Part shown: piece by piece, positions 1 to 8,740 of the stretch
How the letters are laid out: every line of letters starts with the position of its first letter
Position numbering within the stretch: position 1 is the first letter of the stretch
Assembly (NCBI GenBank): GCA_021815305.1
Contig: JAKAHC010000003.1
Location: 124,001 to 188,000 of the forward strand
From: Deltaproteobacteria bacterium
GTDB lineage: Bacteria; Desulfobacterota; Deferrimicrobia; Deferrimicrobiales; Deferrimicrobiaceae
DNA: 64,000 bases
Direction: 5' to 3'
Translations under genes and position numbers: made by a program
The notes under the pieces: generated by a model
What the model was told of the DNA's origin: nothing
Seen by the model: only the letters and a program-made list of their open reading frames with translations
Databases searched by the model: none

Positions 1-833
1 CGCAGGAGCGGGTCCATCTCGGGGAACCGCTTCGCAAGCTCATCGAGCGCATCGGCGTCCCCGGGGCCTCCCGGCAGCGTGTCCGGGTCGAGCGCGACGA
101 ACCCCCTGGCGTGGAGCACCCGCAGCATCTCGCGGACCGGCTCGGTCAGCCGCGGCGGTTCCCGAAATTCCGCCATCCGGGCCAGCGCGCGGGCGATCCT
201 CGAGGGGGCGTCCTTTTCCGACGGCCGGCTGCCGTGGCCCGCCTTCCCCTTCGCGCGCAATTTCAGCCACACCGGCCCCTTCTCCCACAGGTTCAGCAGG
301 AAGAACTTCCCGCCCCGGCCGAAGACGTCCCGCACCCCGACGCCGCCCTCGTTCATCCCGTACGCCCGGCCCAGCGAGAAGGGCAGGTTCCGCACGAAAT
401 AGTCCGCCCCTTCGACCCCTCCGACCTCCTCGTCCGCATTGGCGACCAGGAACAGCTTCCGGCGGAGAATCCCCGCCTTCGCGGCCCGCAGCGCGGCGCA
501 CCAGTGGGCGGCACCCAAACCCTTCGTGTCCAGCGTCCCGCGGCCGTACAGGAACCCGTGCCGCACCTCGGCGGAGTAGGGCGGCACGCTCCACTCCTGC
601 GCGTGCGCCGGCACGACGTCCATGTGATGGATGAGGACCAGCCCCGGCTCCTCCGTCCCCCCGACGTGGCACAGCACGTTGGGCTTCGTGGGGGTTGCCC
701 CGAACCTCACCGGGGAGAGCCCCTCCTCCCGCAGGACGCCGCACAGAAGCTCCGCCGCGTCCCGGCAGTCCCCCGGAGGGTTCGTCGTGTCGATGCGTAT
801 GTAATCGGATAGGAGTTCGAACGGCTCCCTCAT
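1..833 (-). CDS. M20-family metallopeptidase, C-terminus cut by window edge
   Basis: Reading leftward from ATG at 831-833, an open frame of 277 codons runs off the window. It shows M20 dinuclear zinc peptidase signatures: [10 protein letters not shown] with H70 and D72, [10 protein letters not shown] with D102, and NADEEVGG with the E135/E136 pair. The likely role is cytosolic hydrolysis of a peptide or acyl-amino-acid bond (ArgE/DapE/CPG2-like); the substrate cannot be told from sequence. The visible part holds the catalytic domain start and the beginning of the lid domain. It is divergent from gmd, with 82 bp between the two starts. The family call is firm; the exact enzyme is not. Confidence 0.85.
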   Translation of the reverse strand, partial: MREPFELLSDYIRIDTTNPPGDCRDAAELLCGVLREEGLSPVRFGATPTKPNVLCHVGGTEEPGLVLIHHMDVVPAHAQEWSVPPYSAEVRHGFLYGRGTLDTKGLGAAHWCAALRAAKAGILRRKLFLVANADEEVGGVEGADYFVRNLPFSLGRAYGMNEGGVGVRDVFGRGGKFFLLNLWEKGPVWLKLRAKGKAGHGSRPSEKDAPSRIARALARMAEFREPPRLTEPVREMLRVLHARGFVALDPDTLPGGPGDADALDELAKRFPEMDPLL

Positions 834-915
834 TGAATTTTCCCCCCCATTCGGGATACATTTCCTTGACCGCCGACAGCGGTTCCGAAACGTCGCGCGC
901 CAGGGGAACGAAGAC

Positions 916-1956
916 ATGCCCAAGGCTCTCATCACCGGCGTCACCGGCCAGGATGGATCGTACCTCGTCGAGTTCCTGTTGTCGAAGGGGTACGAGGTCC
1001 ACGGCCTCATCCGCCGCGCCTCCACCTTCAACACCGGGCGCCTCGACCACATCTATATCGACCCGCACGCCGCCGGGGCCCGCCTGTTCCTGCACTACGG
1101 GGACCTCACCGACTCCGGGCAGCTCACCAACCTGATCTACAACGTCGGCCCGGACGAGATCTACCACCTCGCGGCGCAGAGCCACGTGCGCGTCTCCTTC
1201 GACATCCCCGAGTACACCGGCGACGTCACGGGCCTGGGCACCACCCGGATCCTCGAGGCGGTGCGCCGGGCGGGCGGCAAGACCCGCTACTACCAGGCCT
1301 CCTCCAGTGAGATGTTCGGGGCGACCCCTCCGCCGCAGGACGAGAAGACTCCCTTCTACCCCCGCTCTCCCTACGGGGCGGCCAAGGTGTACTCCTACTG
1401 GGTGGCGGTGAACTACCGGGAGGCGTACGGGATCTTCGCCAGCAACGGGATCCTCTTCAACCACGAGTCCCCCCGCCGCGGGGAGACCTTCGTCACCCGG
1501 AAAATCACCCGCGCCATCGCGGGCATCAAGGCGGGGAAGCAGAAGGAGCTGTTCCTGGGGAACCTGGACGCCCGGCGCGACTGGGGCTTCGCCTACGAGT
1601 ACGTACAGGCCATGTGGCGCATCCTCCAGCACGACCGGGGCGACGACTTCGTGGTGGGCACCGGCCAGTCCAACTCGGTGAAGGAATTCCTCGAGGAAGC
1701 GTTCGCCTACGCGGGGCTGGACTGGAAGCGGCACGTGAAGATCGACCCGAAATATTTCCGCCCGACGGAAGTGGAGAACCTGATCGCCGACGCTTCCAAG
1801 GCGCGCAAGCTCCTGGGCTGGGAGCCGAAGATCACCTTCAGGGAACTGGTGCGGATCATGGTGGACGCCGACATGGAGGAGGCGGGGCTTGCGCCCCCCG
1901 GCGAGGGACGGAAGATCCTCGCCGCGAAGGGCTTCCCCATCGGCTCCCGCCTGTAA
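916..1956 (+). CDS. gmd: GDP-mannose 4,6-dehydratase
   Basis: A 346-residue extended short-chain dehydrogenase that would convert GDP-D-mannose to GDP-4-keto-6-deoxy-D-mannose in the cytosol. The NADP-binding motif GVTGQDG is at residues 8-14. The catalytic segment SSSEMFG (E132) and YGAAK (Y153, K157) follow with Gmd spacing, and [16 protein letters not shown] is a Gmd-typical block. Length is near the usual 340-370. It is followed by an fcl-like gene, the standard pair for GDP-L-fucose. The stop codon is followed after 2 bp by the first core of the dispersed repeat family. Confidence 0.96.
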   Translation: MPKALITGVTGQDGSYLVEFLLSKGYEVHGLIRRASTFNTGRLDHIYIDPHAAGARLFLHYGDLTDSGQLTNLIYNVGPDEIYHLAAQSHVRVSFDIPEYTGDVTGLGTTRILEAVRRAGGKTRYYQASSSEMFGATPPPQDEKTPFYPRSPYGAAKVYSYWVAVNYREAYGIFASNGILFNHESPRRGETFVTRKITRAIAGIKAGKQKELFLGNLDARRDWGFAYEYVQAMWRILQHDRGDDFVVGTGQSNSVKEFLEEAFAYAGLDWKRHVKIDPKYFRPTEVENLIADASKARKLLGWEPKITFRELVRIMVDADMEEAGLAPPGEGRKILAAKGFPIGSRL

Positions 1957-1958
1957 TA

Positions 1959-1999
1959 GGGGACGTAGCTACAATACCGCAAAAGGGGACGTAGCTACA
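1959..1999 (+). repeat. Two direct copies of the ggggacgtagctaca core
   Basis: Cores at 1959-1973 and 1985-1999 lie in the same orientation, 11 bp apart, between the gmd stop and the fcl ribosome site. Both are the A variant (gtagctac). They belong to the dispersed family seen at both ends of the window. Unlike most other gaps, this one has no inverted partner. Confidence 0.9.
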
Positions 2000-2089
2000 A
2001 AACATGACCCTTCCCACGCGCAAAACGATCCACGGAAAACACAGCCCGTCCTCACCGGCGGCCGGGGCAGGGAAGGGGAAGTCGAAACG

Positions 2090-3139
2090 ATGCGTGCCGC
2101 CGAACCGCCGGAAAAGCGGGGGAAACGGCCCAGGCACAAATACGAACGGGGGAAAGAGGAAGGGTTGAGTCCCTTTTCGGGCAGGAAGATCCTGGTCACC
2201 GGCGGGGCGGGGTTCCTCGGCGGACCGCTGATCCGGATCCTCGTCGAGCGGGGGGCGCGGGCGGAGGATGTCACGGTCCCCGACCATCATCGGCACGACC
2301 TGCGCCGCCAGGAAGCGTGCGCGGAGGTCGTCGCCGGGCAGGATCTCGTGATCCACCTTGCCGCCAACGCCGGCGGGATCGGCTGGAACCGGGCGCATCC
2401 CGGGGCCCTCTTCTACGACAACGCCTCGATGGGGGTCCACCTCATGGAGGAGGCCCGGCGGGCGGGGGTGAAAAAGTTCGTCCAGATCGGCACCATCTGC
2501 GCCTACCCGTTCCAGCCGCCGCGCATTCCATTCCGCGAGGACGACCTGTGGGAAGGATACCCGGAGCCCACCAACGCACCGTACGGAATCGCCAAGAAGG
2601 CGATGATGGTGATGGGGCAGGCGTACCGCGAGGAGTACGGCTTCAACGTGATCTACCTGCTCCCGGTGAACCTCTACGGCCCCCGCGACCATTTCTTCGA
2701 GCCGGAAAAGTCCCACGTCATCCCGGCCCTCATCCGGAAGTTCGTGGACGCGCGCGAGATCGGCGCCCCGGAGGTGGTGGTATGGGGGAGCGGCCACTAC
2801 CGTGGGACACCCGTTTCCCGCGAGTTCCTCTATGTGGACGACGCCGCCGAGGCGATCGCCCTGGCCGCCGAACGGTACGACGGCCCGGAGCCCGTGAACC
2901 TCGGAGCGGGCCGCGAGATCCCCATCAACGACCTGGTCGCCATGGTCTGCGAAATGACCGGCTACCGGGGGAAGGTGGTCCGCGATCTCACCCGGCCCGA
3001 CGGGCAGCCCCGCCGGTGCCTCGACACCTCCCGCGCGAAAGAGAAGTTCGGCTTCATCGCCCGCACCCCCTTCGAGGAGGGGCTGCGCAGGACGATCGCC
3101 TGGTACGAGCAGGCCCGCATTGACCATTCCCGACGATAA
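2090..3139 (+). CDS. fcl: GDP-L-fucose synthase-like epimerase/reductase
   Basis: ATG at 2090 follows a GGAAGGGGAA ribosome site and gives 349 residues. The Rossmann motif TGGAGFLGG is at 37-45. The segment IGTICAYP holds C137, aligned by eye with the catalytic Cys of GDP-fucose synthases, and Y165/K169 lie in YGIAKK. SHVIPAL around H209 is also typical of the family. The enzyme would epimerise C3/C5 and reduce C4 of the Gmd product to GDP-L-fucose. The 30-residue charged N-terminal extension is unusual; a TTG at 2165 could instead be the start. A GDP-colitose or perosamine branch enzyme is less likely. Confidence 0.85.
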   Translation: MRAAEPPEKRGKRPRHKYERGKEEGLSPFSGRKILVTGGAGFLGGPLIRILVERGARAEDVTVPDHHRHDLRRQEACAEVVAGQDLVIHLAANAGGIGWNRAHPGALFYDNASMGVHLMEEARRAGVKKFVQIGTICAYPFQPPRIPFREDDLWEGYPEPTNAPYGIAKKAMMVMGQAYREEYGFNVIYLLPVNLYGPRDHFFEPEKSHVIPALIRKFVDAREIGAPEVVVWGSGHYRGTPVSREFLYVDDAAEAIALAAERYDGPEPVNLGAGREIPINDLVAMVCEMTGYRGKVVRDLTRPDGQPRRCLDTSRAKEKFGFIARTPFEEGLRRTIAWYEQARIDHSRR

Positions 3140-3162
3140 CGGCGGGATGGAATAGGCCGAAC

Positions 3163-5061
3163 ATGGTCCCGGTCCTTTTCCCCCTCTGGTTCCTGTTCTC
3201 CGGTTTCCTGTTCCTCTCCCTGTTCCGCAGAATGCGCCTCCCCTGGAACCATGCGGGGGAAGAGATGTTCTTCTCGGCGGTGGCGGGCCTTGGCGGCATG
3301 TCCCTCTCCTCGATGGGATTGGGGCTTGCGGGATTCGCGGGCGCCTTGCCTTTTTCCATCGCGGCCGCCGCAACCGGTGCGACGGGGCTTGCCTTGTGGA
3401 GAAAAGCGTCCTCCGGCCCCAAGCCTCCTGCGATCCCCTCGCCGGCGACTTGCGCCCTGTGCCTTGCTCCCCTTCTCCTGCTGCCCCTGATCTTTCTCCC
3501 ACCCTTCTTCTACGACACCTTGCATTACCATTACGGGCTGCCGGCGATCTTCCTGAGATCCGGCCACACCGCCCCTCTTCCGCATGTCGTGGAATCCTAT
3601 TTCCCGCTGGGCGTGGAAATGCTCTTCCTCGCCGGGATGGCGAACGGCGGGTACCTCGGGGCGAACCTGGTAAACATCCTCCTCGTCGCCCTCTGCGGCC
3701 TCGGCATTCTTTGCCTTTCCGATCGGATCGGATCCCGTCGGGCGGGGATTGCCGCGATCCTTCTCTTTTCCTTCTCTTCGACGACCTTGTACATGGCGCT
3801 CTTCCAGAAGAACGACATCGGAGTGACCCTCTTCTTTTTCTCCTTCGTGTATTCCTTCCTCGTATATCTGGAACGGCGGGGAGATCGCCGCTTCCTGGCC
3901 CTGTCCGCGACGCTTGCGGGACTTTCCCTCGGGGCGAAGTACACCATGTTCGCCTTCGTGCCCTTGGCCGCCCTTGCGGGGTTCACGGGGCGGTTCCGTG
4001 CCCTGGCAAGGGAGAACGGATCGGGAGAGGGGGGAAGCGGGTACACGCCGGCGTTGCGCGATCTCCTCCTCTTCTCCGTGACCTGTGGAGCGGCCTATTC
4101 CATCTGGCCCCTCCGGAATCTCTTCGCAGTCGGGAATCCGGTCTACCCCTTTCTCTCGGAGGTCTTCCACTCTGCCGGCTGGTCGGCCGCCCAGGCGAGG
4201 ATGCTCGCCGATGATGCGCAACCCCTGCGGACGATGCTGCACTCCTGGCGCGACATGGCGGCTCTTCTCGGCGCGGTGACGTTTTTCCCGCGTCCGTCCA
4301 TCGCGGGGGTCGGATCTTCGCTGGGGGTTGCGGTGGTCGGAGCCGCCGTATTTTTTCCCCGTCGGGGACAACCCCCTCCTTGGGTTTTTCTCCGCAACGT
4401 GACGGCTGCGTGCATCGCGACATGGTTCCTCACATCATGGTTTTCGCGGTTTCTGTTGCCCGCCCTGCCGCTGATGGGGCTGCTCACGGGGAAGATCTTC
4501 GACGACATCGGACGGAAGGCGGGAAGGGCGGGAGGGACGGTTTTCGCGTTTCTCGTGGCCGCATCGCTTGTCGCGCAGGGTTTCACGCTGAAGGAGCCCG
4601 CCAATGTCCTCGGGGCATGGCAGGCCTCCCTCTCCCTCCCGGGCAATCCGGGCCGGGCCAGGGCCCTCGTATTCCACATCGTGCCCCAGTTGGCCGCGGC
4701 GAATTTCGTAAACGCCCGCTTGCCGGAGGACGCCCGTCTCCTGTTTCTCGGGGAAACCATGACCTATTACTACCGGCGTGACTTCCTCGCCCCTTCCGCA
4801 TTCGATGTCCACCCTCTCGAGACGATCGCGATCCCGGGAAAGGCCCCCGATGCCATCCGGCGGGAACTTCGCGAACTGGGGTTCACGCACATCCTGGTGA
4901 ACCGACCGGAATGGCGACGGCTCTGCGACTCGTATTACAGGGATCTCTGGCCCGCGGACGGCAGAACGGCGGTGGAGCGGTTCCTCGCGGGGGAGCGCAT
5001 CGTCTACAGCGACAACGTGGTCACGATATACGACATGGAAAGGAAGCGGGGCGCGCCGTGA
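3163..5061 (+). CDS. Polytopic membrane protein, GT-C-like glycosyltransferase candidate
   Basis: A 632-residue protein with roughly ten or more hydrophobic segments over its first 450 residues and a soluble C-terminal part. After the third or fourth helix comes [11 protein letters not shown] (117-127), resembling the first-loop acidic motif of GT-C enzymes that use polyprenyl-linked donors. It overlaps the next gene, a polyprenol-phosphate-mannose-synthase-like GT2, by 4 bp (stop TGA inside GTGA). A donor-maker plus membrane transferase pair is a plausible reading. No specific family is recognised, so substrate is unknown. No strong ribosome site precedes ATG 3163. Confidence 0.55.
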   Translation: MVPVLFPLWFLFSGFLFLSLFRRMRLPWNHAGEEMFFSAVAGLGGMSLSSMGLGLAGFAGALPFSIAAAATGATGLALWRKASSGPKPPAIPSPATCALCLAPLLLLPLIFLPPFFYDTLHYHYGLPAIFLRSGHTAPLPHVVESYFPLGVEMLFLAGMANGGYLGANLVNILLVALCGLGILCLSDRIGSRRAGIAAILLFSFSSTTLYMALFQKNDIGVTLFFFSFVYSFLVYLERRGDRRFLALSATLAGLSLGAKYTMFAFVPLAALAGFTGRFRALARENGSGEGGSGYTPALRDLLLFSVTCGAAYSIWPLRNLFAVGNPVYPFLSEVFHSAGWSAAQARMLADDAQPLRTMLHSWRDMAALLGAVTFFPRPSIAGVGSSLGVAVVGAAVFFPRRGQPPPWVFLRNVTAACIATWFLTSWFSRFLLPALPLMGLLTGKIFDDIGRKAGRAGGTVFAFLVAASLVAQGFTLKEPANVLGAWQASLSLPGNPGRARALVFHIVPQLAAANFVNARLPEDARLLFLGETMTYYYRRDFLAPSAFDVHPLETIAIPGKAPDAIRRELRELGFTHILVNRPEWRRLCDSYYRDLWPADGRTAVERFLAGERIVYSDNVVTIYDMERKRGAP

Positions 5062-5750
5062 AGACCTTTTCCGTGGTGATCCCCGTCTACAACGAGAAGG
5101 ACACGCTCCTGGAACTCCTGCGGCGGGTGGAGGCCGCCGAGGTGCCTGGCCTCTCCCGGGAGATCATCCTGGTCGACGACTGCTCCCGCGACGGTACCCG
5201 GGACCTCCTGCGGCGGCAGGTCGAGGGGCGTGCGGGGGCGCGGGTGCTGTACCACGACCGCAACCGCGGGAAGGGAGCCGCCCTGCGGACGGGATTCGCG
5301 CACACCACCGGCGACATCGTCATCGTCCAGGACGCCGACCTGGAATACGACCCGCGGGAGTACCCGAAGCTGTTCGCCCCCATCCTTGACGGGAGGGCGG
5401 ATGTCGTCTACGGCTCCCGCTTTTCCGGCAGCGAGGCCAAGCGGGTCCTGTTCTTCTGGCATTACGTGGGCAACCGCTTTCTGAGCACGCTGTCGAACAT
5501 GTTCACGAACCTCAACATCACGGACATGGAAACGTGCTACAAGGTTTTCCGGGGGGAGATCGTGCGCCGGATCCGCATCGAGGAGGACCGGTTCGGCTTC
5601 GAGCCCGAGATCACCGCGAAGATCGCAAGGCTCTCCTGCCGGATCTACGAGGTCGGGATCGGGTATTCCGGGCGCACGTACGCGGAGGGGAAGAAGATCG
5701 GCTGGAAGGACGGCCTCCACGCCGTCTGGTGCATCCTAAAATACCGGTAA
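5058..5750 (+). CDS. GT2 glycosyltransferase, dolichyl-phosphate-mannose-synthase-like
   Basis: GTG at 5058 follows AGGAAGCGG and overlaps the upstream stop, giving 230 residues. GT-A signatures are VVIPVYNE (6-13), VDDCSRDGT with D40/D41, [10 protein letters not shown], and the metal-binding QDADLEYDP (91-99). DVVYGSRF and a late ETCYKVFR block are typical of the DPM1/polyprenol-phosphate hexose synthase branch. No C-terminal membrane helices follow the catalytic domain, so this is the soluble form. It would load a hexose onto polyprenyl phosphate, perhaps for the membrane protein encoded just upstream; that partnership is inference. Confidence 0.88.
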   Translation: MKTFSVVIPVYNEKDTLLELLRRVEAAEVPGLSREIILVDDCSRDGTRDLLRRQVEGRAGARVLYHDRNRGKGAALRTGFAHTTGDIVIVQDADLEYDPREYPKLFAPILDGRADVVYGSRFSGSEAKRVLFFWHYVGNRFLSTLSNMFTNLNITDMETCYKVFRGEIVRRIRIEEDRFGFEPEITAKIARLSCRIYEVGIGYSGRTYAEGKKIGWKDGLHAVWCILKYR

Positions 5751-5766
5751 GGGTCGAGGGGGAATC

Positions 5767-6708
5767 ATGCGGCGGATCCTGGTAACGGGCGGGGCCGGGT
5801 TCATCGGATCGCACCTCTGCGAGCGGTTGCTTGCGCACGGCGACGAGGTCCTGTGCGTCGACAACTTCTTCACTTCGCGCCGGCAGAACATCGCCCACCT
5901 GATCGGGCACCCGATGTTCGAGCTCATGCGGCACGACATCACCTGGCCCCTCTACGTGGAGGTGGACCGCATCTACAACCTCGCCTGCCCCGCCTCCCCG
6001 GTCCACTACCAGTTCGATCCGGTCCAGACGACCAAGACCAGCGTGCACGGGGCGATCAACATGCTCGGGCTGGCCAAGCGGCTGAAGGTGCGCATCCTCC
6101 AGGCCTCGACCTCGGAGGTGTACGGGGACCCCGCCGAGCACCCGCAGCGGGAGACGTATTGGGGGAACGTGAACCCGATCGGCCCGCGGGCCTGTTATGA
6201 CGAGGGGAAGCGTTGCGCCGAGACGCTTTTTTTCGATTATTACCGCCAGCACAATCTGCAGATCCGCGTGGTGCGTATCTTCAACACGTACGGTCCCAGG
6301 ATGCACCCCAACGACGGCCGGGTGGTCTCCAACTTCATCGTCCAGGCGCTGAAAGGGGAGGAGATCACCCTGTACGGCACGGGGAACCAGACGCGGTCGT
6401 TCTGCTACGTGGACGACTTGGTCGGCGGGCTGATCGCGATGATGGAGCAGGACGAGCTGACGGGACCGGTGAACCTGGGAAACCCCGGGGAGTTCACGAT
6501 CCTGGAGCTTGCCACCATGGTCAGGGAACTGACCGGCTCGAAGTCGGAGATCGTCTTCCAGCCGCTGCCGCAGGACGACCCGGTCCGGCGCAAGCCCGAC
6601 ATCGCCCTTGCCCGGGAGAAGCTGAACTGGCAGCCGGCCGTCCCGCTGCGCGAAGGGCTCGCAAGCACCGTCGACTATTTCCGCAAGCTCCTGGCGGCCG
6701 GGGGGTAG
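5767..6708 (+). CDS. UDP-glucuronate decarboxylase (UDP-xylose synthase)
   Basis: A 313-residue [12 protein letters not shown] is at 7-15, and the UXS-specific [10 protein letters not shown] at 73-82. ASTSEVYG holds T115 and E117; [11 protein letters not shown] holds Y144 and K148. These residues distinguish UDP-xylose synthases from simple 4-epimerases. It oxidises and decarboxylates UDP-glucuronate to UDP-xylose. Its substrate would come from the UDP-glucose dehydrogenase encoded at 54.3 kb. It lies 16 bp after the GT2 gene, in the same transcription unit. Confidence 0.93.
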   Translation: MRRILVTGGAGFIGSHLCERLLAHGDEVLCVDNFFTSRRQNIAHLIGHPMFELMRHDITWPLYVEVDRIYNLACPASPVHYQFDPVQTTKTSVHGAINMLGLAKRLKVRILQASTSEVYGDPAEHPQRETYWGNVNPIGPRACYDEGKRCAETLFFDYYRQHNLQIRVVRIFNTYGPRMHPNDGRVVSNFIVQALKGEEITLYGTGNQTRSFCYVDDLVGGLIAMMEQDELTGPVNLGNPGEFTILELATMVRELTGSKSEIVFQPLPQDDPVRRKPDIALAREKLNWQPAVPLREGLASTVDYFRKLLAAGG

Positions 6709-6836
6709 CAACCCCCGTCCGTCCGTTCTTCGGACCATCGGTTCGATAACCGGTCTGTCATCCCGCAGATTCGCGCCCCAAACCCCCGTTTCTCCAATGG
6801 TTTCCCTTGGGTCCTCCTCCTGCAACACGGGACTTA

Positions 6837-6917
6837 GAAAAGGGGACGTTGCTACAAAACTCGACAACGATCTTTAAAAAAACCGCCAGGCGAGTTTTGT
6901 AGCAACGTCCCCTTTTC
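6837..6917. repeat. Palindromic repeat pair, 27-bp perfect arms, T variant
   Basis: Left arm 6837-6863 and right arm 6891-6917 are perfect reverse complements around a 27-bp spacer. Cores are at 6842-6856 (+) and 6898-6912 (-), both gttgctac. The arms extend beyond the shared core into sequence not found in the other copies. The right arm ends 2 bp before the AAGGAGG ribosome site of the metacaspase gene. There is no U-tract, so it is not a standard terminator. Confidence 0.95.
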
Positions 6918-6929
6918 AAGGAGGAAGCG

Positions 6930-7769
6930 ATGAAGAAAGCGCTGCTGGTGGGAATCAACAGGTACCCGGATCCGGGCAACGGACTGATGGGATGCGTAAA
7001 CGACGTGCGCCTCATGGCGGAAACGCTGGAAGGGCAGTACGGCTTCACGGGCAACGGGAATCTCCGAATCCTCCTGGACGCCCGCGCCACCACCAAGGCG
7101 ATCCTCGACGGGCTTGCGTGGCTCACCGAAGGCGCCGCCCCGGGCGACTCCCTGGTCTTCCACTACTCCGGCCACGGCTCGCAGGTGCCCGACAAACACG
7201 GCGACGAAACCACCGACGGCCTCGACGAGATCCTGTGCCCCTACGACCTCGACTGGGACCGCCCCCTCGCCGACGACGACCTCGCCGCGGTCTGCGCGCA
7301 TATCCCCAGGGGAGCCCTCCTCACCGTCATCCTCGACTGCTGCCACTCCGGAACGGGGCTGCGGGAACCCGTCCGCCGCGACGCCGCATCCCGTTCCCGC
7401 TTCCTGCCGTATCCGCACCGGCGCCCCGGGATCCCCGCCCGCCGCAACCGGCCGACCCGCCGCTTCGGCGTCAGCATCACGAAGACCAACGCCGTTCTCC
7501 TCGCCGCATGCCGCGACGACCAGACCTCGGCCGACGCCTGGATCGACGGCCGCTACCACGGCGCCCACACGTTCTATCTGTGCCGATCCCTTCGTGACGC
7601 CAACTGGATTCCTACGTATCGCGACCTCGTTTCCGCCACGGGCGCCGCCCTCTCCCGCGCCGATTTCGACCAGGTCCCCCAGCTCGAGGGGCCCTCCCGC
7701 CTGCTCTCCGCGCCCGTGTTCCAGCCCCATGCCGTTGTCGACACGGCAAGAAAATCGGGTGAGGTCTGA
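6930..7769 (+). CDS. Metacaspase-like cysteine peptidase (C14)
   Basis: A 279-residue protein preceded by a good AAGGAGG site. The p20-like core has FHYSGHGS with catalytic H82 and ILDCCHSG with D136, C138 and S140. KALLVGINRYPD at the N-terminus and DGLDEILCPYD at 96-106 are usual in type I metacaspases. Such enzymes cleave after Arg or Lys, usually with calcium. No signal peptide, death-fold or effector domain is visible, so it looks like a free cytosolic protease. Its place between sugar genes and an RfaH-like regulator is unexplained; no gasdermin or nucleotide-sensing partner is adjacent. Confidence 0.9.
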   Translation: MKKALLVGINRYPDPGNGLMGCVNDVRLMAETLEGQYGFTGNGNLRILLDARATTKAILDGLAWLTEGAAPGDSLVFHYSGHGSQVPDKHGDETTDGLDEILCPYDLDWDRPLADDDLAAVCAHIPRGALLTVILDCCHSGTGLREPVRRDAASRSRFLPYPHRRPGIPARRNRPTRRFGVSITKTNAVLLAACRDDQTSADAWIDGRYHGAHTFYLCRSLRDANWIPTYRDLVSATGAALSRADFDQVPQLEGPSRLLSAPVFQPHAVVDTARKSGEV

Positions 7770-7989
7770 ATTCCTCCCATTTGTCCTGACCGACCATGCA
7801 TCCGTGGTCCTGCAGGCGCGCGGCATCCCCCTGGAGTGGGTCCGGCGAGTCATCGATCGTCCCATCTCCGCGGGAGAACGCCCGTGGGACGCTTCCTCCC
7901 CGCCACCACGGCCGGTTGCCTTCCGGTGTTGCCCCTGTGTGTACGATCCCGCTTGTTTTACCCGCCTGCCTTCGGTACCATCTCTCTAA
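7759..7989 (+). pseudogene. Short DUF4258-like ORF, probably decayed
   Basis: GTG at 7759 overlaps the metacaspase end and opens a 76-codon frame. Its first third (FVLTDHASVVLQARGIP, then EWVRRVIDRP) reads like the start of DUF4258 / mRNA-interferase-like small proteins. The remainder, rich in Pro, Cys and Arg, loses the family pattern apart from a possible VYDP. No ribosome site stands out. I read it as a degraded toxin-like gene; it may also be noncoding. Confidence 0.3.
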
Positions 7990-8076
7990 CATTCCGGCGT
8001 GCGCCCCAACCAGACGATGTGCAACCTCGTGACGACGCAGAAACACCCCGGGGCAACGTTCGCGCGGAGGCCTTGC

Positions 8077-8571
8077 TTGGACGGTAAGTGGTACCTGGTC
8101 AAGACGAAGGCTCTGAACGAAACGAGGGTGTTCACCCGCCTCACCGGCGCCGGGTACGAGGTCCTCTTCCCGAAAATCCGCAGGAAATCCCGCCGCCATC
8201 GCGGCGTCTTCGAGCTTCGCCCCCTCTTCCCGACCTACCTGTTCGTCCGCTTCCATGGGGACGAGCTGAAAACGATCCGGTACACCCACGGCGTGGCCCG
8301 GGTCATCTGCTTCGGCCCCGAGCCGCAGGAGGTGGATGCGGAGATCATCGGCGCCATCCGGCAGCGGATGGACGAGGAGGGGCTCGTCAAGCTGGAGCCC
8401 AAAAGGGTCACCCTTTCCCCCGGCCAGCGGGTCAAGATCGGGGAGGGACCTTTCGCGGGGCTGGACGCCATCTTCCTCGAGGAGCTTCCCGACCGCGAGC
8501 GCGTGGTGCTTCTCCTCGATGCCGTCTCCAGCTACAAACTTACGATTGAGAAACAGTCCCTCGAATCGTAA
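8077..8571 (+). CDS. NusG/RfaH-family transcription antiterminator
   Basis: TTG at 8077 is chosen because GGAGG lies 6 bp upstream and the protein then begins MDGKWYLVKTK, the normal start of NusG-like proteins; longer GTG/ATG starts lack ribosome sites. Of 164 residues, the first ~105 form the NGN domain, including RPLFPTYLFVRF, and the rest a KOW domain (LSPGQRVKIGEGPFAGL). RfaH/UpxY-type paralogues in polysaccharide loci ride RNA polymerase and prevent early termination over long operons. It lies just upstream of the export genes, whose leader carries an ops-like motif. Specialised rather than general NusG is inferred from location and divergence. Confidence 0.88.
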   Translation: MDGKWYLVKTKALNETRVFTRLTGAGYEVLFPKIRRKSRRHRGVFELRPLFPTYLFVRFHGDELKTIRYTHGVARVICFGPEPQEVDAEIIGAIRQRMDEEGLVKLEPKRVTLSPGQRVKIGEGPFAGLDAIFLEELPDRERVVLLLDAVSSYKLTIEKQSLES

Positions 8572-8574
8572 AAT
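8546..8574 (+). promoter_or_regulatory. Candidate sigma-70-type promoter for the export operon
   Basis: TTGAGA at 8546-8551 and TAAAAT at 8569-8574 are separated by 17 bp, inside the end of the antiterminator gene. Transcription would begin near 8581 and leave a leader of about 160 nt before the Wzi-like gene. That leader holds a small hairpin (GCGGA/TCCGC, 8676-8688) and the ops-like motif. Confidence 0.45.
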
Positions 8575-8705
8575 ATCGGCGCGGGAAGCGATTCATGGTA
8601 ATGTTTTTCTCATTCAAAACCGATAACCGATCTCAACAGACGTGATAGCCGGGAATTATTCTTATTATGGTGATGGCGGATTCTCCGCTTTCTGGAGGCC
8701 GAATG

Positions 8706-8714
8706 GGCGGTAGC
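8706..8714 (+). promoter_or_regulatory. ops-like element in the export-operon leader
   Basis: GGCGGTAGC matches the first nine bases of the enterobacterial ops pause/recruitment element (GGCGGTAGCGT). It sits in GGGCGGTAGCCC, which can form a GGGC/GCCC stem with loop GGTA, as the non-template strand of ops does. It is 27 bp before the Wzi-like gene and just downstream of the RfaH-like gene. A nine-base match can occur by chance in 64 kb, so position is the main support. Confidence 0.4.
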
Positions 8715-8740
8715 CCGCGTTCTTTCCCCCCGAAGAAGAA

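Noticed and set aside
40-1734. 564-codon minus-strand frame opposite gmd and the M20 peptidase gene
   Set aside because: It is antisense to two genes with full family motifs, has Arg/Gly/Val-rich noncoding-like composition and no recognisable domain.
6930-8571. Metacaspase considered as part of an anti-phage defence system
   Set aside because: No gasdermin, cyclase, TIR, NLR-like or other sensor gene is adjacent; neighbours are polysaccharide genes.
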